DNA from: an uncultured Ruminococcus sp.
Lineage (GTDB): Bacteria > Bacillota > Clostridia > Oscillospirales > Acutalibacteraceae
Direction of reading: 5' to 3'
DNA: 64,000 bases
Assembly: GCA_902778175.1 (NCBI GenBank)
Contig: CACYWT010000008.1
Span: forward strand, 1 to 64,000
The notes beneath the pieces were generated by a model. It saw nothing but the letters and a program-made list of their open reading frames with translations. It searched no databases and was not told the DNA's origin. Within the stretch, counting starts at the first letter, position 1. Each line of letters begins with the position of its first letter. Position numbers and translations under genes: made by a program. Shown here one piece after another: positions 34,549 through 44,003 of the stretch.

Positions 34549-35436
34549 TTAAGCTTTATTTTTTACAAGATGACGGCGTGAAAGTATTTTTACGATTTTA
34601 TCATGATAAACATAATTTATCTCCGCTCCGTACATAAGGATCTCAAAACAAATATACAGCCATACCATTATCACCGCAAGTCTTGTTAGTCCGCCGTATA
34701 TTGAAAAGCCCCCGAAATCATCAACATAAATTGAAATCCCGACAGATAATACGAACCATGCAGTTGCACTTATTATCGCTCCGGGCAGTTGGGTCATGAA
34801 ACCGTATTCCTTTCGCACGCTTTTTTCAAGATTAGGTACGCTCCGGTACATCAATGCGAAAATAATTATCAGATAAATATAAATGAACAGATATCTGAGC
34901 GAATAAAGAAAAGCGACAAATTCAGGAAGATGTTTGATATAAGGCGTCATAAATTCATTCAAAGTAGATCCCAGCACAAAAACCGCAAGCGTCAGTATAA
35001 ATATCATAACCAGAGCGAAAGTAATAATCATTGCTCTGATCCTCAGTAAAAACCAATTGCGGCTTTCGTAGGTATTATGCACACGGTTTAGTCCGTTGAT
35101 TATCGCGTGAATACCCTTTGCGGACGACCAGAGTGTTATTATAAGAGTTATTATTGAGATCGAAGCTGTATCACTGTACATATTACAGATAAAATCAGAC
35201 ATATACTGTGTTGCTTTCTCATTCAGTACGGTACCGAGAAAGCTTTGCAGTGTTTCGACAGGTATATTTATATTTTGTAAGACCGAAACAGCAAACATAA
35301 CAAGCGGTACAAAGGCAAGTATGAAATAAAATGCACTTTGTCCGGCTATTGCATAAACATTGTCATACTTTGCTTTATCGGTCAGCGGTTTGACATATAA
35401 ATAGATCTTTTTTATTAAACTTATGATTTTTTTCAT
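34549..35436 (-). CDS. YihY/BrkB family inner-membrane protein
   Basis: 295 residues with about six hydrophobic segments and the family features AGQSAFYFILAFVPLVMF, LWSSAKGIHAIINGLNRV and VWLYICFEILMYGAEIN. The family was once annotated as ribonuclease BN, which is not supported; its function is still unsettled. The ATG at 35436 is taken as start; the longer frame opens with TTG. It lies 25 bases after the histidine kinase and may be part of the same transcript, though the role in that system is unknown. Confidence 0.88.
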   Translation of the reverse strand: MKKIISLIKKIYLYVKPLTDKAKYDNVYAIAGQSAFYFILAFVPLVMFAVSVLQNINIPVETLQSFLGTVLNEKATQYMSDFICNMYSDTASISIITLIITLWSSAKGIHAIINGLNRVHNTYESRNWFLLRIRAMIITFALVMIFILTLAVFVLGSTLNEFMTPYIKHLPEFVAFLYSLRYLFIYIYLIIIFALMYRSVPNLEKSVRKEYGFMTQLPGAIISATAWFVLSVGISIYVDDFGGFSIYGGLTRLAVIMVWLYICFEILMYGAEINYVYHDKIVKILSRRHLVKNKA

Positions 35437-35461
35437 GATATTATTTATCACCAACTGATTA

Positions 35462-36694
35462 TTAGTTTCCGTATGTATTATCCATTTTATTACGAAAGAA
35501 ACGGATTATAAATTCACTGCCGACGCCCGGCTCCGAAGAAACACTGATATAACCTCCCTGACGTTCGATTATAGCCTTGCTCAGCGCCAAGCCTATTCCT
35601 ATACTTTCCTTGTCTGAATTGCCGGAGGTATAGAAACGCTCAAATATATGCCTGATATCTTCTTTGGATATTCCGCAGCCTGTATCACGGATAACTATTT
35701 TTGTATATAGCTTGTTATCCGATACACTCAGACTGACTGTCCCTCCCTCTCCGGTATGTTCGATGCAATTCTTCACTATATTGATAAGTGCCTCTTCTGT
35801 CCATTTTCTGTCGCATAAAATCTCACAATCGTCGCTGTCATCGATCTTTACTGATACACCCATCAGCTCAGCCATTATCTCAGTGGCATTGACACATGAA
35901 CCAAACAACAATGATACGGGGGTCTTTTCGTTATGAAAATCGATCGCATCAGCATCAAGTCTTGAAAGTGCAAGCAAGGATCTGATCAGAAAACTGATAT
36001 GTCCGGTCTGAATCCTGATATCCCTTATGAATTTTTTACGAAGTTCCGGCGGCATATCTTCATCAGCAATACTGTCCAGCATCAGCGTGATCGAAGTCAA
36101 CGGAGTCTTGAGCTGATGTGAAATATCAGAAATTGAATCCTTGAGCATAATCCCGGATTTTTTTGCATTTTCACTTTGTTCTCTCAGAACAACAGTAGTT
36201 TTATATATTTCATTCTGAAGTGACGATGATTCGTCCTCAGTATTCTGTTCCGGAAAAAGACTGTATTTTCCTTCATTTATTCTTGATACATATTTCGTAA
36301 GACCTCTGAGCTTGCGGCGCATCATGATATTATACAGTAAAAACAGCATCGTCAGAAATAATCCCGATAATAAACAAACAAAACCTGCCGATACTCCGAT
36401 CTGAAGACTTTTGCTTTTATTGCTGAATACTGTCCAGTCTTCCTTTGTAATGCCATAGCTGCGCAAAAGCTGAACTGATTCTTCATCGGTTTCGTTTGTA
36501 TTGAGTATTTCAATTATTTCCTGACCGGAAATATCATCATTTTTCTCCCTGACAGCAGAAATAATACGGCAAAAGGTATCGTATTCTTCATTTTTCACAC
36601 TGTCAAGCATGACGGTCGTTATAATACCTGCCGCAAAAGAAATAACGACAGTAAAGATCAGACAGATCAGAATAAGTTTATTTGAACGCTTCAT
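35462..36694 (-). CDS. Sensor histidine kinase
   Basis: 410 residues. Membrane helices at about 7-29 and 99-124 enclose a 70-residue extracytoplasmic sensor; a HAMP-like linker follows; the HisKA dimer helix carries H193 (DISHQLKTPLTSI); the ATP-binding domain has the N box INIVKNCIEH, GCGISKEDIRHIF and GIGLALSKAI. The short extracellular loop is larger than that of BceS-type kinases, which have almost none. The ATG overlaps the stop of the response-regulator gene (ATGA), so the pair is translated together. Its location beside an ABC exporter suggests that it governs that transporter. Confidence 0.93.
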   Translation of the reverse strand: MKRSNKLILICLIFTVVISFAAGIITTVMLDSVKNEEYDTFCRIISAVREKNDDISGQEIIEILNTNETDEESVQLLRSYGITKEDWTVFSNKSKSLQIGVSAGFVCLLSGLFLTMLFLLYNIMMRRKLRGLTKYVSRINEGKYSLFPEQNTEDESSSLQNEIYKTTVVLREQSENAKKSGIMLKDSISDISHQLKTPLTSITLMLDSIADEDMPPELRKKFIRDIRIQTGHISFLIRSLLALSRLDADAIDFHNEKTPVSLLFGSCVNATEIMAELMGVSVKIDDSDDCEILCDRKWTEEALINIVKNCIEHTGEGGTVSLSVSDNKLYTKIVIRDTGCGISKEDIRHIFERFYTSGNSDKESIGIGLALSKAIIERQGGYISVSSEPGVGSEFIIRFFRNKMDNTYGN

Positions 36695-37344
36695 GCTTCC
36701 TCCATACGATATCCGATCCCCTTTACGGTTTTCAGCAGATCGGTATCCAGCTTCTGTCTTATTCTTTTGATATATACCGTCAGGGTATTATCATTTACAT
36801 AATTGCCGGATATATCCCATATTCTCTCAAGAATAATATCTCTCGTTACGGTTTTGCCGAGATTCTGCATGAGCATCGAAAAGATCCTGTATTCAAGTGC
36901 AGTAAGCTCGACGGGAACACCTTTCCTGAATACTATATTCTTTTCGGTATCAAGTACAATATCCCCTGCGCGCAGAAGATTATTATCCGTAAGTTTTTTT
37001 CTCAGGGTGCGCTTTATTCTGGCAAGCAGTTCCCTTGTCGAGAAAGGCTTGGTTATATAATCCTCACAACCCATTTCAAATCCGTCTATAATACTGTTTT
37101 CGTCATCTATCGCTGTCAGAAAGATAACCGGAGCCTCATTGAATCGTCTGACATCTTTATATAGCTCAAAGCCGTTTCCGTCAGGCAGGGTAACATCAAA
37201 TATCATAAGATCATATTCTCCGCCGGACTGACTGAGAGCTTTCTCATATGTATCGCAATGTATTACACTATAGCCCTCATGTTCAAGCATATATACAAGA
37301 CTCATTGCAATCGTTTTATTATCCTCAACCAAAAAGATCTTCAT
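36691..37344 (-). CDS. OmpR-family response regulator
   Basis: 217 residues: receiver domain (1-115) with phosphoacceptor D50 (MIFDVTLPDGNGF) and Lys in TKPFSTRE near 100, then a winged-helix DNA-binding domain (about 125-217, ending TVYIKRIRQKLDTDLLKTVKGIGYRM). It should bind tandem repeated sites as a head-to-tail dimer. AAGGTGAT precedes the ATG at 37344. It has its own promoter (37415-37444) after the ABC permease gene. The exact tandem 11-bp repeat in the ABC promoter is its most likely target. Confidence 0.95.
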   Translation of the reverse strand: MKIFLVEDNKTIAMSLVYMLEHEGYSVIHCDTYEKALSQSGGEYDLMIFDVTLPDGNGFELYKDVRRFNEAPVIFLTAIDDENSIIDGFEMGCEDYITKPFSTRELLARIKRTLRKKLTDNNLLRAGDIVLDTEKNIVFRKGVPVELTALEYRIFSMLMQNLGKTVTRDIILERIWDISGNYVNDNTLTVYIKRIRQKLDTDLLKTVKGIGYRMEEA

Positions 37345-37370
37345 TCGGCGATCACCTTGTTTAAACAGCA

Positions 37371-37412
37371 AAATAAAAAGGAAAAGTATCCCAACCGGAA
37401 GTCGGGATACTT
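37371..37412 (-). terminator. Terminator of the ABC operon, placed at the start of the regulator transcript
   Basis: Minus-strand stem AAGTATCCC/GGGATACTT (37404-37412 and 37384-37392) with an 11-base loop, then TTTTCCTTTTTATTTT. The predicted start from the regulator promoter coincides with its first arm. Confidence 0.75.
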
Positions 37413-37414
37413 AT

Positions 37415-37444
37415 ATTATATAACAAAATGATATTTTCAGTCAA
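37415..37444 (-). promoter_or_regulatory. Promoter of the regulator-kinase pair
   Basis: Minus-strand TTGACT (37439-37444), 18 bases, TATAAT (37415-37420), lying directly after the permease stop codon and before the hairpin. Confidence 0.7.
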
Positions 37445-40297
37445 TTAAATATTATCATTCCTTATGGTTTCAATTATATTCTGGCGGCGAACCTTGCGGA
37501 TCGAGAACATCATGATCGTCCATACTATAATCAGTACTACAGCAAAGCTGATGAGCAATGCCTGCCACGGGAATAAATATGATATCATAGCATTCGGCTG
37601 AATATTTCTAAACAACAGGTAAATCAGCAGGCTTCCGAGTAATCCCAACGGTACTCCTATGATAAGGGATTTGAATGTATAGAATATACTTTCAAGTGCG
37701 ATCATTCTGTCAAATTCTTTCCCCGTCATACCAACAGAACGTAGCATTGCAAATTCCTTACTGCGGAGTTTCATGTTTGCGGTAATGGTATTGAAAATAT
37801 TGGTAATGCCGATAAGCGAGATCACCGCAATAAATCCGTATACGAATATCTGAATCACAAGCGCAAGCGAATCCATCTGATTCTTCATCTTGACATAGTT
37901 GGTAATAATATATGAATCAGGAGATGGTTCCTTATTATCAAAGTATTCACGGGCTTTTTCTTCAACCCCATATGAATCAGAGGTTCTCAGATAAAGATCC
38001 GATATATTGACATAAGTATCACCGAAGGTATCAAAAAGCCATTCCTTACTAACGGCAAGTATTCCCGAAGGCTTAAAATTCATGTTTTTTTCAAAACTGA
38101 TCAAGAAACTCATATCCGAAACTTCCGCACCGATAATAACGGGAGTATTATTTATTTTATTCATTATCGCCTTTTCTTTTTCATAAATTTCTTTTTCATA
38201 ATCGTCAGCTTCGTCACTGATATAAGGATAGTTTTCTTCTGAAACCGTCATTTTCAGTTTCATTCCGACAGGTTCCTTTATCAAACGACACAGACGGGAT
38301 TCTGTCTGATTGCCTTTTTCATCATAAATATAACCCGTATTGCAGTTTAACAGAACAGCCTGATTTTTCATTTTTTCAGGAGTTGTTCCTGCCTTTTCAC
38401 AGATCATTCTGTAAGTATCATCATCAAAAGCGAATATTGACATATCTGCATATATCTTTTCTTCGTTAAAACCTGTATCATAAATATCGGTTCTTTTATA
38501 ATTTTTTATCTCATCTGTTAATACAGACGGATCAAGTTCAATTGTTTGACCTGTATATCCGCTGAAATAATATATTTTGTTTTCAACATTGTCAAAGTTC
38601 GCTATTGCTTTATAATCTTTGATACATTCTCCGAAATGATCGTCTTTTTCAATTGTATAATAAAAATCAGATATGACAATATCACTCTTTTCTCCGGTAA
38701 AATATGTGCTTGTATATGAGAATACATATCCGACAAATGAAGATACCGTCAGGAAAACTGCAATACTGACCACTATTGAAACTACTGTAGCACGGTATTT
38801 CTTTTTGCTTCTCTTAAGATTTTTCCATGCTATGCTTCCGCCCATACCGAAAAGCTTTGTGATAAGCTTAGGAGTTTTATAGCTTTTCTCTTTATTTCTT
38901 TTGCCGATCTTTATATCCTTATTACTTCTGATAGCTTCAATCGGAGAAATATGTGAAGCACGATTTGCAGGAGACATGACTGAAAGGAAGATCGTTCCCG
39001 CACCGAGAAGTACCGCAATAACAATCGCAAGAAATGAAACAGAGAATGCGATATTCACACCGTTAAGTAATGAATACAGAAGGTTTCCACAGATTTTTGT
39101 CAGGAAAAACGTAGTGCCGACGCCTATAAGCACCCCAAGAGGAATACCGAATATACCTAACATAAAACCTTCAAAATAAACATTTCTTCTTATCTGCCTT
39201 GGTGTAGCTCCGACCGATGAAAGCATACCGTAGAGCTTTGTTTTCTCCGTTATTGAAATTGCAAAGCTGTTGCGTATGATAAACATACTTGAAACCATAA
39301 CTATCAGAAAAAGAACGGAAACAATACTTGTATAGAGAGCTATTTCTTTAGGATCTGACGTTATGAGCTTTGCATTGAGCAAATAATAATTCGGATTAAT
39401 ATATAAAATGTTCTGATCGTATTTCGGAAGATTATCATCCATATTGCTTTCTGAGAGCATTCTCATGAATGACTGCTCATCCTTCCAGATACTCTTTGCT
39501 TCGCTGTAATCCATGCCTGATATTTCGGCAATGACATTGCAAAAGCTGCTTTCGCTTTCAGGCTTCAGTCTGACATAAAGACTTCTGTAGGGTTCTCCGA
39601 TTTCTCTGAGCTTTTCCGAAAAAAAGGAATAATCAGCAATAGTATATACCATCTGGTAATCTGAATGATCTGTGACCTCTCCTGCAAGATAATCATAAAT
39701 ACCTACGATCTTAAAGCTTTTCTTTTCATAAACTTCATAAGTAATGTCAACGTCATCACTTTCAATGTACTGAAAAAAACGGAAATCTGTGCCGTCCGGA
39801 TTCTTGATATGACTTGCACCGATATCAAGCTCCATCATATCGCCTATCTTATATTCTTCCTTGCAAAGTTTATTCAAATGCGAAGATATCAGGATTTCAT
39901 CTTTATTATCCGGAAAACGACCTTCTTTAAGCTTTCCCCCGAAGCAATCGGTAAATCCTTCTTTCTGGATCCCGAAAATCTCATAATTACTATAATAAGC
40001 GGATTTTGCATTATTGTTATGCGCATAACCATATGTCAGAGTTTTATATGCTGCTTCAATATCACGGTGCGAAGTGATCTTTTCAACATCTTCATCGGTA
40101 AAATAACCTCTGAATGCAATATCATAATTACCGGTAGACTGAATCGAGTGATTGATTATAGTCTGATAAGTACTTGAGATCATACAGGCAATTACCGTTA
40201 TGAGCGCTACGGAAAGAGCTATTCCGATTATTGTTACGATAGTACGGCTCCTGTTCATTTTCAGACTTTTTAGTGTAAGCTTTTTCATTGTGCTCAT
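37445..40297 (-). CDS. ABC transporter permease, double FtsX/MacB type
   Basis: 950 residues. One membrane helix near 20-42, then a large extracytoplasmic part of about 280 residues, a first FtsX core with three helices near 330-450, a further helix near 505-530, a second external part, and a second FtsX core of three helices near 840-945. This ten-helix plan is shared by exporters or sensors for peptides and lipids (VraG, YtrF, SalY-like). The ATG at 40297 follows GGAGG and lies five bases after the ATPase stop. The substrate is unknown; antimicrobial-peptide defence is inferred from the linked two-component system. Confidence 0.88.
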   Translation of the reverse strand: MSTMKKLTLKSLKMNRSRTIVTIIGIALSVALITVIACMISSTYQTIINHSIQSTGNYDIAFRGYFTDEDVEKITSHRDIEAAYKTLTYGYAHNNNAKSAYYSNYEIFGIQKEGFTDCFGGKLKEGRFPDNKDEILISSHLNKLCKEEYKIGDMMELDIGASHIKNPDGTDFRFFQYIESDDVDITYEVYEKKSFKIVGIYDYLAGEVTDHSDYQMVYTIADYSFFSEKLREIGEPYRSLYVRLKPESESSFCNVIAEISGMDYSEAKSIWKDEQSFMRMLSESNMDDNLPKYDQNILYINPNYYLLNAKLITSDPKEIALYTSIVSVLFLIVMVSSMFIIRNSFAISITEKTKLYGMLSSVGATPRQIRRNVYFEGFMLGIFGIPLGVLIGVGTTFFLTKICGNLLYSLLNGVNIAFSVSFLAIVIAVLLGAGTIFLSVMSPANRASHISPIEAIRSNKDIKIGKRNKEKSYKTPKLITKLFGMGGSIAWKNLKRSKKKYRATVVSIVVSIAVFLTVSSFVGYVFSYTSTYFTGEKSDIVISDFYYTIEKDDHFGECIKDYKAIANFDNVENKIYYFSGYTGQTIELDPSVLTDEIKNYKRTDIYDTGFNEEKIYADMSIFAFDDDTYRMICEKAGTTPEKMKNQAVLLNCNTGYIYDEKGNQTESRLCRLIKEPVGMKLKMTVSEENYPYISDEADDYEKEIYEKEKAIMNKINNTPVIIGAEVSDMSFLISFEKNMNFKPSGILAVSKEWLFDTFGDTYVNISDLYLRTSDSYGVEEKAREYFDNKEPSPDSYIITNYVKMKNQMDSLALVIQIFVYGFIAVISLIGITNIFNTITANMKLRSKEFAMLRSVGMTGKEFDRMIALESIFYTFKSLIIGVPLGLLGSLLIYLLFRNIQPNAMISYLFPWQALLISFAVVLIIVWTIMMFSIRKVRRQNIIETIRNDNI

Positions 40298-40301
40298 ACT
40301 A

Positions 40302-40973
40302 TCAGACCTCCTCAACGATCTTTCCGTCACTGATCCTTATAATACGGTCAGCATCTTTTGCTATTTCCAGATCATGAGTGATCATGACTATTGTCTGATT
40401 ATATTCCTTGTTCATCATCTTGAAGAGGCTCATAATATCTTCGGTCGCTTTTGAATCCAGATTACCTGTCGGCTCGTCAGCAAGAAGAAGCGACGGTCTG
40501 TTTATCAGGGCACGTCCTATGGAAACCCGCTGCTGCTGTCCGCCGGAAAGCTGATTCGGAAGATTGTTCCGTCTATCCATAATACCAAGATCAGTCATGA
40601 TCTTGTCAAGTCTTTCTTTATCAACAGACGCACCGTCAAGATTTACAGGAAGGGTGATATTTTCCTCTGCGGTAAGAATGGGTATAAGATTATAGAACTG
40701 ATATACTATGCCGATCTGTCTTCTGCGGAAAACTGCAAGCTTATCGTTATTCATTTGTGTAATATCATTTCCGTCAATTAATATCTTTCCCGATGTTGCT
40801 CTGTCAACACCGCCGATAAGATGCATCAGAGTGCTTTTTCCGCTGCCGCTTGCTCCGACAATTGCAACAAATTCGCCCTGCTCTACGGAGAATGATACTC
40901 CGTCAACAGCATTGAAGCTGCCTGTACCTGTTTCATAGGTTTTTACAAGATTTTCGGTTCTCAAGATTTCCAT
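40302..40973 (-). CDS. ABC transporter ATP-binding protein (LolD/MacB type)
   Basis: 223 residues with Walker [10 protein letters not shown] (40-48), Q-loop in [10 protein letters not shown], signature [15 protein letters not shown], Walker [13 protein letters not shown] and the switch His in MITHD. The family powers FtsX-type permeases. The start at 40973 (GGAGG seven bases upstream) is preferred because the longer frame begins inside the promoter. Permease, response regulator and kinase follow in order. Confidence 0.95.
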   Translation of the reverse strand: MEILRTENLVKTYETGTGSFNAVDGVSFSVEQGEFVAIVGASGSGKSTLMHLIGGVDRATSGKILIDGNDITQMNNDKLAVFRRRQIGIVYQFYNLIPILTAEENITLPVNLDGASVDKERLDKIMTDLGIMDRRNNLPNQLSGGQQQRVSIGRALINRPSLLLADEPTGNLDSKATEDIMSLFKMMNKEYNQTIVMITHDLEIAKDADRIIRISDGKIVEEV

Positions 40974-41045
40974 GTTTTTTCCTCCCTGATCTGCTTTCGG
41001 TTTTATTCTGTTGAACATTTTTCCCTGTTTGCTTTCATGATTGTC

Positions 41046-41079
41046 ATTATAGCCTTCCAAAGTGACTGCAAAGTGACTG
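41046..41079 (-). promoter_or_regulatory. Promoter with tandem 11-bp operator for the ABC operon
   Basis: Minus-strand TATAAT at 41046-41051. Directly upstream are two exact head-to-tail copies of CAGTCACTTTG (41058-41068 and 41069-41079) that cover the -35 region, where no good -35 hexamer exists. Head-to-tail repeats with one helical turn spacing are the usual binding site of OmpR-type activators. Confidence 0.75.
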
Positions 41080-41083
41080 AAAG

Positions 41084-41116
41084 AAAAATCCGGAAATACA
41101 ATACAGTATCTCCGGA
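41084..41116 (-). terminator. Terminator of the beta-helix gene
   Basis: Minus-strand stem TCCGGA...TCCGGA with inner ATAC/GTAT pairing, then TTTTTCTTT. It ends five bases before the ABC operator repeats. Confidence 0.8.
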
Positions 41117-41126
41117 CATTAATTTT

Positions 41127-43355
41127 TTATCTGATGACAGTAACCTTGCAGGCTGATTCCTTTCCGTTATAGGTACGCACTGTAATATATGCGATACCGG
41201 GCTTGAGTGCTTTGAACTGACCTGTCCAATCTGTCTTTGTCATTTTCAGAATATTGCTGTTGCTTGTGCGGTAAGTCCTTGATGCGCAGCCTGCATCGGC
41301 AGGTATTGATGCGCTGAGTGTTGCTGACTGACCAACTCTGAGCGTCATGCTCTTCTTACTTATCGTGACCGATCTCGGAGCTGCCTTTACCGTTACCTTA
41401 CAGGTGCTTTCCTTGCCGTTGTACGTTCTGACGGTGACGTATGCAATACCGGGCTTTACACCGACAAATTCACCCTGCCAGTCTGTTCTTGTCATTCTGA
41501 CAATACTGCTGTTACTGGTGCGGTATGTACGCTTTGCACAGGCTGCTCCGTCATTTACACCTGATCCGATAGTGTATTTTTCACCCACACCTATTGTAAG
41601 TATACCCTTAGTGAGCGTGATTTTTGTCGGTGCGTTTTTTACTGTTATCTTACAGGTCGTTTCCATACCATTGCTCAGGCTTGCAGTAACCCATGCTGTA
41701 CCTGCACCCTTAGCAGTAACAGCTCCGTTCTGTGTAACTGTTACTATCCTTGAATTTGATGTGCGCCACTTTACAGTCTTGTCCTTAATGGAAGAAGGAA
41801 TTACAGTTGCCTTTATTGAAGAAGATTCGCCGCTTCCGAGAGATAAGGCTGTTTTATCGAGAACCAGCGCCATATTGACCGTTCCGCTGATCCTTATTCC
41901 GGAACATTCGCTGTTGAAATTGATTCCCGTTCCTCCTGCACTCTTGGTACCGCCAACCATATTATCGGAAATTGCAATATTTTTGGCAGCAATACAGTAT
42001 ACTCCGTAATCCTTGCAGTTTGTTACGATGTTCTTGTCTATCTTAGTCTGCACAGTCTTGGCAAGATCTATACCGAATGAACCGCATTTCGTGATTTTTG
42101 TATTTTTCACTAAGGAATTAAGACACTGCTGTTTTTCAATAGGAACCTTAGGATCGGGACCAGGAATAAAGAATATACCGATCTCCTTACAATTTGTAAA
42201 TCCGCAGTCCTTTATGGTCGTTCCGGAAGAAGCAGTATTATGTATTCCGTTTGTGCCTATATCGTTAAAATAAGTCTGCTCAACATTTATACCGTCTGAA
42301 AGGTTTATTACCATACCGTAGTTTTCGGTATTTTTGACGGAATTGCCGATATAGGTCTTTCCGCCGCAGTCAACTGCCTTTCCGACATTGACATTATAGC
42401 TTTCCATTATCATTATACCGACGCCGGAACGGGCTTCACCCTTCAGCTCATCGTAATCAAGATCCTTATTGAGCTTTACGTTACATACGTTATTGCCGGA
42501 AATATTACATTCATATTCTCCTCGTTGTTTCTTTAAATCGGAGTCAAAGTTTTTATATAATTCATTCCAATACGGATCATAAGTATTGCTGTATTGTACA
42601 CACTTTATTCCGTCTCCGCAAACATTTGTAATATTGTTTCCGACAATAGTACAGCCCCTGCTGTACTGAGGATCGTAAAGACCGGTATTACTATTGACAT
42701 ATCCGCCATACAGACAGATCGCATGACCTTTTATATTATTGAATGTATTGTCAGCAACGACAACTTTTTCCGAATGATGAATATATATTGCCTGACTCTT
42801 TACATTGTTGAATTTACAATTCCTGATCTCGGAATATTTAGCTCCATAAAAGAAAACAACACCGTATTTATCAGAACTTCCTCCGTTTACAGTCATATTT
42901 TCAATAATATTTTTTTCATATGAATTTGATAATTTGATCAAACGGGATTTATCAGAAAGATTCCATGTTCCTCCTCTGATTATCTGACCTCCGTAGCCCC
43001 AGCAATCGAGCAAAAGATCAGCAGTACCAGTAATGACCGCATCTGTGGCATCAATTGTAAAATAATCGCCCGGAATCGATACTGTTTTATCAATCTTAAA
43101 ATTACCATGAAGCTTCAGGGTAATTCTCTTATCCGTCATATAATTTTTGTATTTTACCAGAATATCAGATACATCATTAATTGTTGCACCCATATTTGAA
43201 TAAAAGTCAATTGTTGCTTTATTTGTCCTGATATCAAATGATTCTTCGACCGCCTTTCGCCCATCTACAGCCGAAACACTGACAGGCACGGACAAGGCAA
43301 CACCTGCGGCGATCGCTGCGGACAGGAACAGTGAAATAATTTTTTTGATTTTCAT
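41127..43355 (-). CDS. Secreted right-handed beta-helix protein with three Ig-like (Big_2) domains
   Basis: 742 residues. A signal peptide (MKIKKIISLFLSAAIAAG, probable cut after VSVSA at 29) is followed by a beta-helix region (about 50-480) rich in short N/G repeats such as NNIKGHAICLYGG and GIMIMESYNVNV, as in polysaccharide lyases and related enzymes. Three Big_2-type domains follow (about 495-575, 578-660, 661-742); the last two are near copies sharing KPGIAYVTVRTYNGKES with one change. No catalytic residue can be assigned and no sortase or dockerin signal is visible at the end. GGGAGG precedes the ATG. A role at the cell surface or on glycans is inferred. Confidence 0.85.
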   Translation of the reverse strand: MKIKKIISLFLSAAIAAGVALSVPVSVSAVDGRKAVEESFDIRTNKATIDFYSNMGATINDVSDILVKYKNYMTDKRITLKLHGNFKIDKTVSIPGDYFTIDATDAVITGTADLLLDCWGYGGQIIRGGTWNLSDKSRLIKLSNSYEKNIIENMTVNGGSSDKYGVVFFYGAKYSEIRNCKFNNVKSQAIYIHHSEKVVVADNTFNNIKGHAICLYGGYVNSNTGLYDPQYSRGCTIVGNNITNVCGDGIKCVQYSNTYDPYWNELYKNFDSDLKKQRGEYECNISGNNVCNVKLNKDLDYDELKGEARSGVGIMIMESYNVNVGKAVDCGGKTYIGNSVKNTENYGMVINLSDGINVEQTYFNDIGTNGIHNTASSGTTIKDCGFTNCKEIGIFFIPGPDPKVPIEKQQCLNSLVKNTKITKCGSFGIDLAKTVQTKIDKNIVTNCKDYGVYCIAAKNIAISDNMVGGTKSAGGTGINFNSECSGIRISGTVNMALVLDKTALSLGSGESSSIKATVIPSSIKDKTVKWRTSNSRIVTVTQNGAVTAKGAGTAWVTASLSNGMETTCKITVKNAPTKITLTKGILTIGVGEKYTIGSGVNDGAACAKRTYRTSNSSIVRMTRTDWQGEFVGVKPGIAYVTVRTYNGKESTCKVTVKAAPRSVTISKKSMTLRVGQSATLSASIPADAGCASRTYRTSNSNILKMTKTDWTGQFKALKPGIAYITVRTYNGKESACKVTVIR

Positions 43356-43460
43356 TATTAACCCCTCCCACAAAAACTTTAAATCAATCATAAATTATAA
43401 TTCCTGTTTTGAAAATAATAATATCTATTCATTATTTTCAATTGCTGAATCAATGGTATT

Positions 43461-43487
43461 AAAAAAGCGGTCGGCAATACCAACCGC
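43461..43487 (-). terminator. Terminator of mgsA
   Basis: Minus-strand stem GCGGTTGG/CCGACCGC with a short loop, followed by TTTTTT (43461-43466). It separates mgsA from the beta-helix gene. Confidence 0.85.
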
Positions 43488-43508
43488 CAATTATGTACTT
43501 TTGTTTTA

Positions 43509-43907
43509 TCATGATCTGACAATATTACGCCAATCAAGATCACCGCGCTCAAGACCGTGAATAAGAACCTCACCTGTTGCAATATTGGTAGCAACAGGAA
43601 TATTATGCATATCGCAAAGTCTCAGAAGATTCATATCATTCGGCTCATGAGGCTTCGGATCAAGCGGATCACGAAGGAAAATCAGCATATCTATTTCATT
43701 GAAAGCAACACGGGCAGCTATCTGTTGATCTCCTCCCTGCGAACCGGCGAGAAAACGCTGTATTTCCAGACCGGTCGCTTCCGAAACCATTTTACCGGTT
43801 GTACCGGTTGCGCATAAATTATGTCTGCTCAGTATTCCGCAATAAGCTATGCAGAACTGTACCATTAGTTCTTTTTTTGCATCGTGTGCGATCAAAGCAA
43901 TATTCAT
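43509..43907 (-). CDS. mgsA: Methylglyoxal synthase
   Basis: 132 residues, a typical MgsA length. The family signatures are ATGTTGKMV (phosphate-binding loop), [15 protein letters not shown] (catalytic Asp) and [14 protein letters not shown]. The enzyme turns dihydroxyacetone phosphate into methylglyoxal and phosphate, a bypass used when phosphate is low or sugar is in excess. TAAGGAGG precedes the ATG. It is the last gene of the mre-pbp2-minD cluster, as in other clostridia. Confidence 0.97.
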   Translation of the reverse strand: MNIALIAHDAKKELMVQFCIAYCGILSRHNLCATGTTGKMVSEATGLEIQRFLAGSQGGDQQIAARVAFNEIDMLIFLRDPLDPKPHEPNDMNLLRLCDMHNIPVATNIATGEVLIHGLERGDLDWRNIVRS

Positions 43908-44003
43908 CTCAGATTCCTCCTAATGTAAATAACATAATAAAACTCCTGTTTTTCCGACAGAATATTAAAGGATTAATGCCTTAACGGTGAAATTATATCC
44001 GGA

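Noticed and set aside
41347-42009. 220-codon plus-strand frame antisense to the beta-helix gene
   Set aside because: Shadow frame caused by the Ig-like repeats; no start signal.
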